64,000 nucleotides of DNA from VRUE01 sp963704515 (GCA_963704515.1 OY969913.1:62001-126000), one strand, 5' to 3'; positions 19,296 to 27,964 are shown, counted from the first letter of the stretch. The notes: generated by a model not told the origin, from the sequence alone. Numbers and translations are program-made.

Positions 19296-20012
19296 CTAGC
19301 CGGTCGTGTGCGTCTCCCCGGGCGCGAGGACGGCCACCTGCGAGGACGTCGCGCCCTCGACGTCCGCCTTGAACGCCTGCGCGTCGGTCTCGATCGGCGG
19401 GACGGTGTTGAAGTGCATCGGGATCACCGTGCCGGCGCCGACGAAGCCGGCGGCGACCACGGCGTCGTGACGGTCCATCGTGTAGTGGCCACCGATCGGC
19501 AGCATCGCCACGTCGATCGGGTTGCGCTCGGCGATCAGCTTCATGTCGCTGAACAGGCAGGTGTCGCCCGCGTGGTAGACGGTGAGGCCGCCGAGGTTGA
19601 TCAGCAGGCCGGCCGCGGCGCCGACCACCGTGCCGCTGGAGGGGCTGAAGGGGGACTCGGCGGAGCCCGGCAGCGTGCTCGTGTGCCAGGCGGGCACGAG
19701 CTTTATCCAGCCCCACTCGAAGCGCACCGTGCCGCCGAGGTTGGGGTCGTGGACCTTCTCGACGCCGACCTCTTCCAGCCACATCGCGATCTCGACGACC
19801 GCCACGCACTCGGCGCCGTTCGCCTTGGCGACGCCGACCGCGTCCGCCATGTGGTCGGCGTGGCCGTGCGAGATCGCGATGTGGGTCGGGGCGACGTCGT
19901 CGGCGCTCGCCACCGCCGCCGGGTTGTTGGGCTTGAGGAACGGGTCAACCAGGACCGTGGTCTCCCCCTCGCTCAGCTCGAAGCACGAGTGGCCGTGGTA
20001 CTTGATCTCCAT
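19296..20012 (-). CDS. UPF0173-type metal-dependent hydrolase (MBL fold)
   Basis: A 238-residue metallo-beta-lactamase-fold protein matching the UPF0173 family in length and motifs: IKYHGHSCFEL at the N-terminus, SHGHADHMAD (the HxHxDH metal ligands), VYHAGDT and a late PMHFNT histidine. Its substrate is unknown. ATG 20012 is 2 bp after the stop of the small upstream gene, so the two form an operon. It is convergent with the sigma factor gene. Confidence 0.9.
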   Translation of the reverse strand: MEIKYHGHSCFELSEGETTVLVDPFLKPNNPAAVASADDVAPTHIAISHGHADHMADAVGVAKANGAECVAVVEIAMWLEEVGVEKVHDPNLGGTVRFEWGWIKLVPAWHTSTLPGSAESPFSPSSGTVVGAAAGLLINLGGLTVYHAGDTCLFSDMKLIAERNPIDVAMLPIGGHYTMDRHDAVVAAGFVGAGTVIPMHFNTVPPIETDAQAFKADVEGATSSQVAVLAPGETHTTG

Positions 20013-20014
20013 CT

Positions 20015-20347
20015 TCAGCCTTCTCCCTCTGGGTCGTTGCCTGCGTCTGTCATCTCTCCGTGAAGCGCCCAGCCGACGGCGACTCCAACCATCATCCCCA
20101 TCCTCGCCTCCTCGGCGAGCAGCGAACGCACCGCGGTGATCCGCTCCTCGGGATCGGGCACCGTGGCCGCCTTCAGCGTCTCCGCATCGTGGGACTCGCC
20201 GAACCAGCCGCCCTCGGCGAGCGCCGCGGCGAGCACCTTCTGCAGCTGCGGCGCCGCCCGAGCGACGACCCGCTCCGCCTCGGCGAACCTCTCCGCCTCA
20301 ACCAGCCGCTCGATCGCGGCTTCGACTCTGGCATCGTCCGGCGCCAT
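20015..20347 (-). CDS. Small helical protein, unknown
   Basis: A 110-residue protein, largely alpha-helical and acidic (IERLVEAERFAEAERVVARA). It is encoded immediately upstream of the UPF0173 hydrolase with a 2-bp gap, so the two are almost certainly co-transcribed. No known domain recognised. ATG 20347. Confidence 0.6.
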   Translation of the reverse strand: MAPDDARVEAAIERLVEAERFAEAERVVARAAPQLQKVLAAALAEGGWFGESHDAETLKAATVPDPEERITAVRSLLAEEARMGMMVGVAVGWALHGEMTDAGNDPEGEG

Positions 20348-20361
20348 CCAGCGATCCTACG

Positions 20362-20415
20362 GGGACGTGCCGGTGATTGACCACCCATAGGGTGGCATTA
20401 GCGACGGCACGTCCC
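20362..20415. repeat. 54-bp palindromic repeat, family 1 copy 1
   Basis: Outer arms GGGACGTGCCG / CGGCACGTCCC with an inner hairpin CCACCC-ATA-GGGTGG. A second element with the same outer arms and the same 54-bp length is at 44831-44884. It is intergenic, upstream of the small helical protein gene. Confidence 0.75.
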
Positions 20416-20427
20416 TCTCGGGACGCG

Positions 20428-21198
20428 TCAGTCGTGGCGGAGGGCGGAGGCGGCCAGTCCGGCGAGGGCGCCTACGGCGCCGCCGAGGAGGCCGGCGAAG
20501 GGGTCGGCGGCGGTGACGAAGATCGGCAGGGCGAGGAGGACGGCGGCCGCGACGACGACGCCGATCAGGTCGTAGTCCTCGTCGATCGCGCCATGCGCCT
20601 CGGCGCGGCGGATCGCGAACCAGGCGGCGACCGCGCCCAGCGCCATGCCGTTGCCGCCGGCGATCGTCTGGATGCCGCCCTGGGCGTTGGCGATCCCGCC
20701 GGCGACCAGCATCCCGAGCGAGCCGCAGGCGAGCAGCAGCAGCGCCGTGGCCGGCGTCCCGAGGCGGCGCTCGAGACCCGTGCCGAAGATCGCCAGGCCG
20801 ACCGCGACGACGAAGAGGTAGCCGACGTCGGTGTAGGCGAAGGGCGCGGTGAGGAAGCGCCACCACTGGTCGGCGAGCGGCACGACGAGTCCGCCGTAGC
20901 CGCTGATCTGCGACCCGGTCGCCTCCAGCAGCAGGAGCAGCACGGCGGAGACCAGGATCACGGTCGCGGTTGCGTAGGGACGGAAGTGCTCTCCGGCCTC
21001 CGCGCGCGGCCGGCGGCGGCGCAACAAGCGCGGTCGCGCCCGCCGCGGCTGCGCCTCCAGCGCGTCCCCCCGCCGTTCCAGCTTCGGCGCCCGCTTGCGC
21101 AGGCGCGCACCGCAGTAGGGGCACTCGGTTACGTAGGGACTGACCTCCGACCCGCAGTTCTTGCAGATGACGCTGAGCTCAGTCTCGCTCATGGTCAT
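20428..21198 (-). CDS. Zinc-ribbon rhomboid-like membrane protein, probable pseudoprotease
   Basis: About 256 residues. An N-terminal zinc ribbon (CKNCG ... CPYCG) and a basic linker are followed by about six membrane segments with rhomboid-like layout. Where active rhomboids have GxSG, this protein reads AGGNGMALGA (nt ~20640-20668), so the catalytic serine is replaced by Asn. The last helix reads GLLGGAVGALAG, without the usual catalytic histidine. It is therefore probably inactive, with a binding or chaperone-like role. ATG 21198 or 21192 is the likely start; the frame extends to 21249. Confidence 0.7.
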   Translation of the reverse strand: MTMSETELSVICKNCGSEVSPYVTECPYCGARLRKRAPKLERRGDALEAQPRRARPRLLRRRRPRAEAGEHFRPYATATVILVSAVLLLLLEATGSQISGYGGLVVPLADQWWRFLTAPFAYTDVGYLFVVAVGLAIFGTGLERRLGTPATALLLLACGSLGMLVAGGIANAQGGIQTIAGGNGMALGAVAAWFAIRRAEAHGAIDEDYDLIGVVVAAAVLLALPIFVTAADPFAGLLGGAVGALAGLAASALRHD

Positions 21199-21294
21199 CC
21201 GAGGATAACCGCCCGGCGGCCAGCGCTTGAAAGCTGCCCGCGGTGACATACTCCGATGAGACCGTCTTCTGTGGACCCCGAGGAGGAATCAAGC

Positions 21295-22215
21295 GTGGAG
21301 TTGAAGAGCGTGACCGAGCAAAAATCGCTGCTGGCGACCCTTGCCCCCGGCAAACGAGCCCGTCTGCGGCGGCTACTCTTCGAGTTCGGCCCGGGCAACG
21401 GCACCCTGATGCTGCTGCCGATCGACCAGGGGATCGAGCACGGCCCGCGCGACTTCTTCCCCAACCCAGCCTCCAAGGACCCCGATTACCAGTTCCGGCT
21501 CGCCGCCGAGGCCGGCTACTCGGCCCTCGCCTGCCAGATCGGGATGGCGACCAAGTACTACCCCGACTACGCCGGCCAGGTGCCGCTGATCCTCAAGGTC
21601 AACGGCAAGACCGACGTCCCCTCCTCCGCCCATGCCCTCTCGACCTGCAACGCCAGCGTCGAGGACGCCGTGCGGCTCGGCGCCGACGCGGTCGGCTACA
21701 CGCTCTACGTCGGCTCGCCGCGCCAGGACGAGGACCTCGCCCAGCTGCGCCAGGTGCGCCAGGACTGCGATCGGTTCGGCATGCCGCTGGTCGTCTGGTC
21801 CTACCCGCGCGGCGAAGCGATCGACGCCAAGGGCGGCGCCACCTCCTTCTACGCGATCGACTACGCGGCGCGGATGGCGATGGAGCAGGGCGCCGACGTG
21901 GTCAAGCTCAACATGCCGAAGATCAACCCGGACAAGGACAAGGACTCACCGGCTCCGTACAACGAGATGCAGGTCGACGAGGCGGAGGCGATCCGCCAGT
22001 GCGTCGCCTCGGCCGGACGCTCGCTGGTCGTGCTCTCGGGCGGCTCGAAGGTCGATGACGAGACCGTCCTCACCCACACCCGCGAGATCATGGAGGCGGG
22101 CGGCTCCGGCGTGATCTTCGGCCGCAACGTCTGGCAGCGCGAGTGGAATGAGGCGCTCGAGATCATCGCCCAGATCAAAGAGACGCTGCTAAGCAGCGTG
22201 CGCCGTATCCCGTAA
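21295..22215 (+). CDS. Class I fructose-bisphosphate aldolase (FbaB/DhnA type)
   Basis: A protein of about 306 residues of the archaeal-type class I aldolase family. Motifs: LLPIDQGIEHGP at the N-terminus, the Schiff-base lysine in DVVKLNMPKI, and the phosphate-binding GGSKVDDE and GGSGVIFGRN. It would interconvert fructose-1,6-bisphosphate and two triose phosphates. GTG 21295 is preferred to ATG 21256 because GAGGAGG lies just upstream and the family fold starts after it. It is divergent from the rhomboid-like gene. Confidence 0.88.
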   Translation: MELKSVTEQKSLLATLAPGKRARLRRLLFEFGPGNGTLMLLPIDQGIEHGPRDFFPNPASKDPDYQFRLAAEAGYSALACQIGMATKYYPDYAGQVPLILKVNGKTDVPSSAHALSTCNASVEDAVRLGADAVGYTLYVGSPRQDEDLAQLRQVRQDCDRFGMPLVVWSYPRGEAIDAKGGATSFYAIDYAARMAMEQGADVVKLNMPKINPDKDKDSPAPYNEMQVDEAEAIRQCVASAGRSLVVLSGGSKVDDETVLTHTREIMEAGGSGVIFGRNVWQREWNEALEIIAQIKETLLSSVRRIP

Positions 22216-22254
22216 CGGGGGGGCGAGAACCTGGCGCCGTGCCCTTGAAGGGGT

Positions 22255-22770
22255 GTGGCGCTTCAGATGTGGAGACGCGGTCGGCTCGGCAGCCTGGTGC
22301 TGCTGGCGGTCGCCGTGGCGCTGATCGTGCGGCCGTGGGAGGGCGACGGCACGCAGGATGAGGGGCCTCGCGCGGTTACCGCCTTCGTCCCGCGTGTCGT
22401 CGACGGCGACACGATCGAAGCGATCGTCGACGGCCGCGGCCAGTACGTGCGCTACATCGGCGTTGACACGCCGGAGACGGTCAAGCCCGACACGCCGGTG
22501 CAGTGCTTCGGCCCGCAGGCGTCGAACTTCAACCACCATCTGGTCGAAGGACACCGCGTGCGGCTCGTCTTCGGGGTCGAACGCCACGACGTGTACGGCA
22601 GGCTGCTCGCCTACGTCTACCTCGGGCATCGCTTCGTCAACGCCATGCTGGCGCGGCGCGGCCTCTCCCGACCCCTGACGATCCCGCCCAATGATCGCTA
22701 CGCGCCGCTCTTCCAGCGTCTGGCGCTGCGCGCGGCGCGGGCCGGCCGCGGGCTCTGGGGCGCCTGCTGA
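22255..22770 (+). CDS. Membrane-anchored or secreted thermonuclease-like (SNase) protein
   Basis: A protein of about 171 residues with an N-terminal hydrophobic segment (LGSLVLLAVAVALIV) followed by an SNase domain: RVVDGDTIEAIV, VRYIGVDTPET, then ERHDVYGRLLAYVYL with the Asp/Glu/Arg set of staphylococcal nuclease. It should cleave nucleic acid outside the membrane. The start is either GTG 22255 or ATG 22267. Confidence 0.85.
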   Translation: MALQMWRRGRLGSLVLLAVAVALIVRPWEGDGTQDEGPRAVTAFVPRVVDGDTIEAIVDGRGQYVRYIGVDTPETVKPDTPVQCFGPQASNFNHHLVEGHRVRLVFGVERHDVYGRLLAYVYLGHRFVNAMLARRGLSRPLTIPPNDRYAPLFQRLALRAARAGRGLWGAC

Positions 22771-22867
22771 GCGGGAATCCCTCGTGACCGATCGCACATT
22801 TCCTGCCCCTGCAAGGACTCGTGCGGCTCTGCTACGGTCCCCCGCGGCCCGCTGGGCCACCCCCTCT

Positions 22868-23107
22868 ATGCGAATGCGTCAAAGCATCTCCCAGTTCGAG
22901 CTGGCCTTCGAGCAGGAGACCAGCCTCGAGCGCCACCGACGCGAGCAGCTCCGCCGCCGCGCCGCCAACCGCTCGCGCGCCCGCCGGATAGTTCGCAACG
23001 AACAGGCGGGCAAGGTGCGCTTCAGCGTGCTCGCCGTCTGCCTCACGGTCACCGTCTTGGTCGTCGTCGTCTCGATGTTCGAGGCGCTCGGCCTGCTGAT
23101 GTCCTAA
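22868..23107 (+). CDS. Small basic single-pass membrane protein
   Basis: A 79-residue protein. The N-terminal ~48 residues are charged and Arg-rich (RRREQLRRRAANRSRARR), and one C-terminal membrane helix follows (LAVCLTVTVLVVVVSMF). The frame extends upstream, but ATG 22868 (or 22874) is the sensible start. Function unknown. Confidence 0.55.
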   Translation: MRMRQSISQFELAFEQETSLERHRREQLRRRAANRSRARRIVRNEQAGKVRFSVLAVCLTVTVLVVVVSMFEALGLLMS

Positions 23108-23153
23108 CGCGACCCCGCGCTCGACCGACTGGGTTGAATAGACTCGCGCGCCG

Positions 23154-23708
23154 ATGCCAAGACGCTCACTGAAGCCACAACTGAACCAGATCCGCGCCTG
23201 GGTCCGACAGGGCCGCACGGACGCCTGGATCGCCCACCAACTCGAAGTCAGCACCTCGGAGCTGCGCGAGTTCCGCAAATCGCACGGGTTTACGCCCGAC
23301 GAGGAGGCCTCGGCCCCCGGCGAAGTCGATCTTCGCGACGAGATCGAGGCTGAGATCGAGGCGGCCGCCGCCGAGGAGGCCGAGGAAGCCGACGAGGACG
23401 AGGCCGAGGAGGTCGAGGAAGCCGACTCCGAGGACGAGGCCGAGAAGCCGGACGGGGGCGAGCGGCCCAAACGGCGCCGCCGCCGCGGACGCCGCGGCGG
23501 TCGCGGACGCCGCCCGAAGGAGATCGAGGCGAGCTTCGACCACGGCGAGACCGACGGCTACGGCCTCTGGCTCGATCCGTCGGTCAAGGACAACCCGGTG
23601 TACAACGAGCACTGGGCGGGCAAGCGGGACGTCACCGTGCGGATCGACGCCGACCAGATCGTGATCCGCCGGGCGGGCGAGCCTGAAGACGCCGGATCCG
23701 ACGAGTAG
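23154..23708 (+). CDS. Unknown protein with HTH-like, acidic and RGR-rich segments
   Basis: 184 residues in three parts. The N-terminus (RAWVRQGRTDAWIAHQL ... STSELREFRKSHG) looks like a small helix-turn-helix. Then come an acidic Glu/Ala stretch, a basic GRRGGRGRRPKE-type block, and a C-terminal region (YGLWLDPSVKDNPVYNEHW) that could be a small folded domain. The charged middle suggests nucleic-acid binding. No family recognised. Confidence 0.6.
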   Translation: MPRRSLKPQLNQIRAWVRQGRTDAWIAHQLEVSTSELREFRKSHGFTPDEEASAPGEVDLRDEIEAEIEAAAAEEAEEADEDEAEEVEEADSEDEAEKPDGGERPKRRRRRGRRGGRGRRPKEIEASFDHGETDGYGLWLDPSVKDNPVYNEHWAGKRDVTVRIDADQIVIRRAGEPEDAGSDE

Positions 23709-23730
23709 CGACGCCGAGGGCTGACGGACT

Positions 23731-23848
23731 CAAGGGTGGGGGCCAGCAGGCCTTCACTCAACTTTTTCGGTGGAGACTGGCGGGCTGGCGCCTCCTATCT
23801 CCCGACGAAAAAGTACAAGCCGTTCAGACCTACTGGCCCCCACCCTTG
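23731..23848. repeat. 118-bp imperfect palindrome
   Basis: Arms 23731-23750 and 23829-23848 are inverted repeats matching at 19 of 20 positions (CAAGGGTGGGGGCCAG core). A nested pair is ACTTTTTCG (23761-23769) and CGAAAAAGT (23806-23814). It lies between convergent genes, and its right arm contains the stop of the GT-C-like gene. It could be a mobile palindromic element reused as a bidirectional terminator. Confidence 0.6.
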
Positions 23849-26196
23849 GGCGTGTCGGGGACCCGGTGCAGCGGGGAATTCGCTTGGCCGCAGGTGGATG
23901 GGTTGAGCTTGCCCTGAACCTCCCAGATGGTGACCGGGCCGCTTTTGCTGATGGGCTTGGCGGCGGGCTCATTCCGGAGCCAGCCCGCCTCCGGGGAGGG
24001 GATTGGGTCTCCTGGGTGGAGGAAGTTGAGGAAGGGGGCGGTGACCAGGTATTCGAGGTTGGCGGCGTTTACGGCTGTGCGGAAGGCCTTGCAGGTGGGG
24101 ATCGCGTTGTAGGCGCCGTGGGGGCCCTTTTCGCCCAGGTAGAGGACGCGGTTGGAGAGGTCGGTGCCGTAGAGGCCGTACTCGAGGAAGCCGGCCGTGG
24201 TGCCGGCGAGGCCGATGCGGGCGTCGTGCTTGTCTCGGGCCCAGCGGTAGGCGGCTTCCATGTGCATGCCGGGGATCCCTGAGCCGGCGGCGAAGCGGTC
24301 GCGGAGGTAGTGGCGCTGGAGGGGGTAGCCGAGGGCGAGGATCAGCAGGGCGAAGGCGATGCATGCGACGACCAGGGACCATGCGCTGGGGCGGGCGGGT
24401 CCTGTCACGGATTTGGCACCACCACCCGCTGCGGGGGCGGCTGGCGCCGCCTCCTCGGGGTGGTCCCCCAAATCCGCGCCACCCCCCCGCTCGAGTCCAC
24501 CTTCCCCGACGCCGTCCGCCGCCGAGGACCCTGCTTGCGTGCTTCGGCAGCTCCACCAAATCCCGAGAGTCGGGAGCCCCACAAGGAGGATGGCGAGAGC
24601 TAGGGCGAACAAGCGGGACGGGTCGCGCGCCACAGAATCGGAGCGATTGGTGATCACGAGAACCGCCAAGAGGACTCCAAGAAGGGTCCATTCGCGCCAG
24701 CCGCTGAGGCGCTTGAAGCCAAGCGGCAGCAGCGTCAGAGCCAGGAGGAGGGCCGGGATCGCGTAGCGGATGTTTATGCCGAAGCCGACGGGGGCGCCGG
24801 CGGCGCCGGCGGCGCTGAGCGGGGTGAAGAGGTAGGCGATCAGGCCGAAGAGGGCTACGCCGCCCATCCAGCGCAGGACGGCGTCGCGGCCGCGCAGCAG
24901 GGCCAGCAGGCCGCCGGCCACGGCGGCGAGGATCACCAGCGGCCAGAGGGCGCCGAAGGCCTGGTGCAGGCCGGGCTCGAAGTAGCTGCGCCAGACGCCG
25001 GTGTCGGTCGCGTAGTGGACGATGTTGAAGTTGGGCCTGCCTTCCTGGAGGCGCTCGGGATGGGGCAGGGAGATCGGGCCGATGCCGGTCGCCTGTGGCA
25101 GAGGGTTGCCGGCGACGATCAGGTTGCGCAGATACCAGTAGCCGCCGCCAAGCAGTGCTGGGACGAACCACCAGCCGAGGGTGCTCCAGCGCCTGCCCCG
25201 GGGCGCGAGGACGATCACGGCGAGCGTCATCGCCGCCGCCATGGCTACGGCAGTTGACTTGGTGCCTACTGCGAGGCCGGCGGCCAGGCCCGCCACGGCG
25301 ACGGGCCGAAGTAGGCCGGCGGGTCGCTGACGGCTCCAAGCGGTGACGAGAATCGCCGCCGCTGCAAGGAGCAGCGCCGCTGCCACTAGGTCGTTCTTGG
25401 CTGCTCCGGGCTCCCTAACTACGAGCGTGTGGCACTCGAGGACTATGGCGGCGGCTACGAGGGTTAGGTAGCTTCGGGCGTAGGGACGGCCGATGCACCA
25501 GGCGGCTAGGAAAGCCAAGCCGAGGAAGGCAAAGTTCAGGAACAACGAGAGGGTGTCGCGGTGGATCAGGAGGATGCCGGTCGCGTGCAGGAGCTCGGCG
25601 TTCTGGGGGTAGAACCAGTTCGTGAAGACGGTCTCTGGATAGTGGAGCGCCGTCGTGGAGTGGCTCTGGACCATGTCGACGGCGAAGGGCAGGTGGTACC
25701 AGAGCGAGTCGAAGTTGAAGATGCCTCGGTCCAGCGCCTCCTTGGTCGTCAGGCCCCAGTGCGCGACGACGAGGCCGATAACACCGATGGCGATCAGCCA
25801 ATGCCAGACGCTCCGGCCGCCAAGCCCCGAGACGGGCGTGGCCGGCCCGGCGGGTCCTGTCGCGGCAGGGGACCCGCCAGCCCTTCCGGTAGCTGAAGCT
25901 TCCTCAGGGCTGGTTCCCCCTACCGCGCCACCCCCCGGCAGGAGCGTCCATGCCAAGACAGCGAGCAGAACCGATGCCGCCACGTAGATCCACTCGTAGA
26001 AGAGGCCGAGAGTCCCCAGGGTCTCCCCCAGCCAGATCAGCAGGGCGATGGCGAGGACCGCCTCGACGAGGCGTCCCGGGGCACCCGTCCAAGCGGGAAG
26101 GAGCTTCTGGCGCACCCTGTATGCGGCGAAGGCGACCGATGCGCCCACGGCGACCAGCGCCAGGGCGCTCACGACGTACGTCCCGGCGCTAACCAT
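23830..26196 (-). CDS. GT-C-fold-like polytopic membrane protein
   Basis: A 788-residue membrane protein with about ten or more hydrophobic segments. An acidic residue follows an early helix (FNFDSLWYHLPFAVD) and a luminal-type loop follows (TVFTNWFYPQNAELLH), as in GT-C glycosyltransferases using lipid-linked sugars. AVGTKSTAVAMAAAM and YWYLRNLIVAGNPLPQ also suit that class. Substrate unknown. Two repeat-derived insertions (24394-24488 and 25849-25936) encode low-complexity Gly/Pro/Ala loops outside the membrane helices. It lies downstream of the FtsB-like gene. ATG 26196. Confidence 0.65.
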   Translation of the reverse strand: MVSAGTYVVSALALVAVGASVAFAAYRVRQKLLPAWTGAPGRLVEAVLAIALLIWLGETLGTLGLFYEWIYVAASVLLAVLAWTLLPGGGAVGGTSPEEASATGRAGGSPAATGPAGPATPVSGLGGRSVWHWLIAIGVIGLVVAHWGLTTKEALDRGIFNFDSLWYHLPFAVDMVQSHSTTALHYPETVFTNWFYPQNAELLHATGILLIHRDTLSLFLNFAFLGLAFLAAWCIGRPYARSYLTLVAAAIVLECHTLVVREPGAAKNDLVAAALLLAAAAILVTAWSRQRPAGLLRPVAVAGLAAGLAVGTKSTAVAMAAAMTLAVIVLAPRGRRWSTLGWWFVPALLGGGYWYLRNLIVAGNPLPQATGIGPISLPHPERLQEGRPNFNIVHYATDTGVWRSYFEPGLHQAFGALWPLVILAAVAGGLLALLRGRDAVLRWMGGVALFGLIAYLFTPLSAAGAAGAPVGFGINIRYAIPALLLALTLLPLGFKRLSGWREWTLLGVLLAVLVITNRSDSVARDPSRLFALALAILLVGLPTLGIWWSCRSTQAGSSAADGVGEGGLERGGGADLGDHPEEAAPAAPAAGGGAKSVTGPARPSAWSLVVACIAFALLILALGYPLQRHYLRDRFAAGSGIPGMHMEAAYRWARDKHDARIGLAGTTAGFLEYGLYGTDLSNRVLYLGEKGPHGAYNAIPTCKAFRTAVNAANLEYLVTAPFLNFLHPGDPIPSPEAGWLRNEPAAKPISKSGPVTIWEVQGKLNPSTCGQANSPLHRVPDTPKGGGQ
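24394..24488. repeat. In-frame structured repeat, family 3 copy A
   Basis: Starts GGCGGGTCCTGTCACGG and ends CCGCGCCACCCCCC, like the copy at 25849-25936. Its interior forms its own hairpin (CGGATTTGG ... CCAAATCCG; CACCACC ... GGTGGT). It sits inside the GT-C-like gene without breaking the frame. Confidence 0.6.
25849..25936. repeat. In-frame structured repeat, family 3 copy B
   Basis: Same ends as copy A (GGCGGGTCCTGTCGCGG ... CCGCGCCACCCCCC) but a different interior that still pairs with itself (CCAGCCCT ... AGGGCTGG; AGGGGA ... TCCCCCT). Conserved ends with a covarying stem suggest one repeat family. Confidence 0.6.
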
Positions 26197-26211
26197 GCGT
26201 CCCTCCCGTTG

Positions 26212-26252
26212 CGGTGCGCCTTATCCCCCCATGGCGGGGCAAAGGCGCACCG
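26212..26252. repeat. Palindromic repeat, family 2 copy 1
   Basis: CGGTGCGCCTT ... AAGGCGCACCG flanking a C-run/G-run centre. Related to 51603-51649 and 63387-63433. It lies in the short gap between the FtsB-like and GT-C-like genes. Confidence 0.75.
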
Positions 26253-26265
26253 GAGGCCGCCGGGA

Positions 26266-26631
26266 CTAGAGGCCGTGGATCACCATGGGGCGTTCGCCGG
26301 GGGCGACCATGCCTTGAGCGCGGGCCTTGGCGTCGAGGACCAGGGGGTCGTTGGCGTGCTGGACGCGCCAGTGCAGGCGGGTGTTTTCGTGCTGGGCTTC
26401 GTGCAGCTTGACCCGTGCCGCCGTGGTCGCCGTGTAGGACTTGACGAAGTCGATCAGCGGGTTGAGGTAGGAGTAGAGGACGGCGGCCAGCACCAGAGTC
26501 AGGGCGATGCGGCCGACGCGGTCCCAGTGGATGCGGCTGGCGCCGCGACGGGCCGCCGGTTTGCGACGGGCGACCGGACGGCGTTTGGCGCCCGCGGCGG
26601 GCCTTCTCCTCGCCTGAGCGCGCGCTGCCAT
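26266..26631 (-). CDS. Septum formation initiator (FtsB/DivIC family)
   Basis: 121 residues: a basic Arg/Ala/Pro-rich cytoplasmic N-terminus, one membrane helix (ALTLVLAAVLYSYLNPLID), then a coiled coil (LHEAQHENTRLHWRVQ) and a GMVAPGERP motif resembling the FtsB/DivIC C-terminus. It should join the division complex with FtsL and FtsQ. The position directly after enolase is the classical enolase-ftsB arrangement. ATG 26631, 38 bp after the enolase stop. Confidence 0.85.
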   Translation of the reverse strand: MAARAQARRRPAAGAKRRPVARRKPAARRGASRIHWDRVGRIALTLVLAAVLYSYLNPLIDFVKSYTATTAARVKLHEAQHENTRLHWRVQHANDPLVLDAKARAQGMVAPGERPMVIHGL

Positions 26632-26668
26632 GCCCGGTCCTACGCGGCCGAGCCCCGCATTCCTGCAT

Positions 26669-27964
26669 CTAGGACCGGCGCTGGGCGAAAGCGTTCAAAC
26701 CGGGGAACTCAGCTGAGCCACCAAGTTCCTCCTCGATCCGCAGGAGGCGGTTGTACTTGGCGACCCGATCGGAGCGCGAGGGGGCGCCGGTCTTGATCTG
26801 GCCGGCTCCGGTGGCGACCGCCAGGTCGGCGATCGTCGTGTCCTCGGTCTCGCCCGAGCGGTGCGAGATCACCGAGCTGTAGCCGGCCTCGGAGGCGATC
26901 CGGATCGCCTCCAGGGTCTCGCTCAGGGTGCCGATCTGGTTGACCTTGACCAGGATCGAGTTGCCGACGCCGAGCTCGATCCCGCGGCGCAGGCGCTCGG
27001 GGTTGGTGACGAAGAGGTCGTCGCCGACCAGCTGCACGCTCTTCCCGAGCTTCTCGGTGAGCAGCTTCCAGCCGTCCCAATCCTCTTCGTCCATGCCGTC
27101 CTCGAGCGAAACGATCGGGTAGCGCGAACAGGCGTCCTCCCAGTAGCCGACCATCGCCTCCGGCGAGAGCGACCGGCCCTCGTGCTCGAGCACGTAGGCG
27201 CCGCCCTCATAGATCTCGCTGGTCGCCGGGTCGAGCGCGATGAAGACATCCTTGCCGGGCTCATACCCGGCCGCCTCGACCCCGGCGAGGACGGCCTGCA
27301 GGGCCGCCTCGTTCGACTCGAGGTTGGGCGCGAAGCCGCCCTCGTCGCCCACCGCGGTCGAGTGGCCGCTCGCCGCCAGACTCTTCTTCAGCGCGTGGAA
27401 GACCTCGGTGCCAACCCGCAGGCACTCCGAGAAGCTGCTCGCCCCGGCGGGAACGATCATGAACTCCTGGAAGTCGACCGAGTTATCGGCGTGGGCGCCG
27501 CCGTTGAGCACGTTCATCATCGGCACCGGCAGGAGCACGGGGTCGGCCCCCCCGTAGAGCTTCGCCAGGTAGCGGAAGAGCGCTTCCCCCTCGAGCATCG
27601 CCGCCGCCTTCGCCGCCGCCAGCGAGACGCCGAGGATCGCGTTGGCGCCCAGCCGGCCCTTGTTCGGCGTGCCGTCGAGCTCGATCATCTTCGCGTCGAG
27701 CGCCGCCTGGTCGCCGGCGTCGTCGCCGGTCAGCGCCTCGGCGATCTCGCCGTTGACGTTGGCGACCGCCCTCGAGACGCCCTTGCCGGCCCAGGCGTCG
27801 CCGCCGTCGCGCAGCTCGACCGCCTCGAACTCGCCGGTCGAGGCCCCGGACGGCACGCCGGCGAGCCCCCGCGCGCCCGACTCGAGCGCGACTTCGACCT
27901 CGACGGTCGGGTTGCCGCGCGAATCGAGGATCTGGCGGGCGTGAACGGAGGCGATCCGGCTCAT
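26669..27964 (-). CDS. eno: Enolase
   Basis: A 431-residue enolase converting 2-phosphoglycerate to phosphoenolpyruvate. Visible family motifs: RQILDSRGNPTVEVEV, GVPSGASTGEFEAVELRD, MNVLNGGAHADN, DFQEFMIVP, VGDEGGFAPN, LVGDDLFVTN and SHRSGETEDTTIADLAVA. The catalytic Lys lies in SILVKVNQIG. Full length. ATG 27964. It follows the SurA-like foldase gene by 48 bp and is followed by the FtsB-like gene. Confidence 0.97.
   Translation of the reverse strand: MSRIASVHARQILDSRGNPTVEVEVALESGARGLAGVPSGASTGEFEAVELRDGGDAWAGKGVSRAVANVNGEIAEALTGDDAGDQAALDAKMIELDGTPNKGRLGANAILGVSLAAAKAAAMLEGEALFRYLAKLYGGADPVLLPVPMMNVLNGGAHADNSVDFQEFMIVPAGASSFSECLRVGTEVFHALKKSLAASGHSTAVGDEGGFAPNLESNEAALQAVLAGVEAAGYEPGKDVFIALDPATSEIYEGGAYVLEHEGRSLSPEAMVGYWEDACSRYPIVSLEDGMDEEDWDGWKLLTEKLGKSVQLVGDDLFVTNPERLRRGIELGVGNSILVKVNQIGTLSETLEAIRIASEAGYSSVISHRSGETEDTTIADLAVATGAGQIKTGAPSRSDRVAKYNRLLRIEEELGGSAEFPGLNAFAQRRS

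Noticed and set aside
21227..21252. TTGAAA / CATACT promoter for the aldolase gene
   Set aside because: The spacer is only 14 bp, too short to support.
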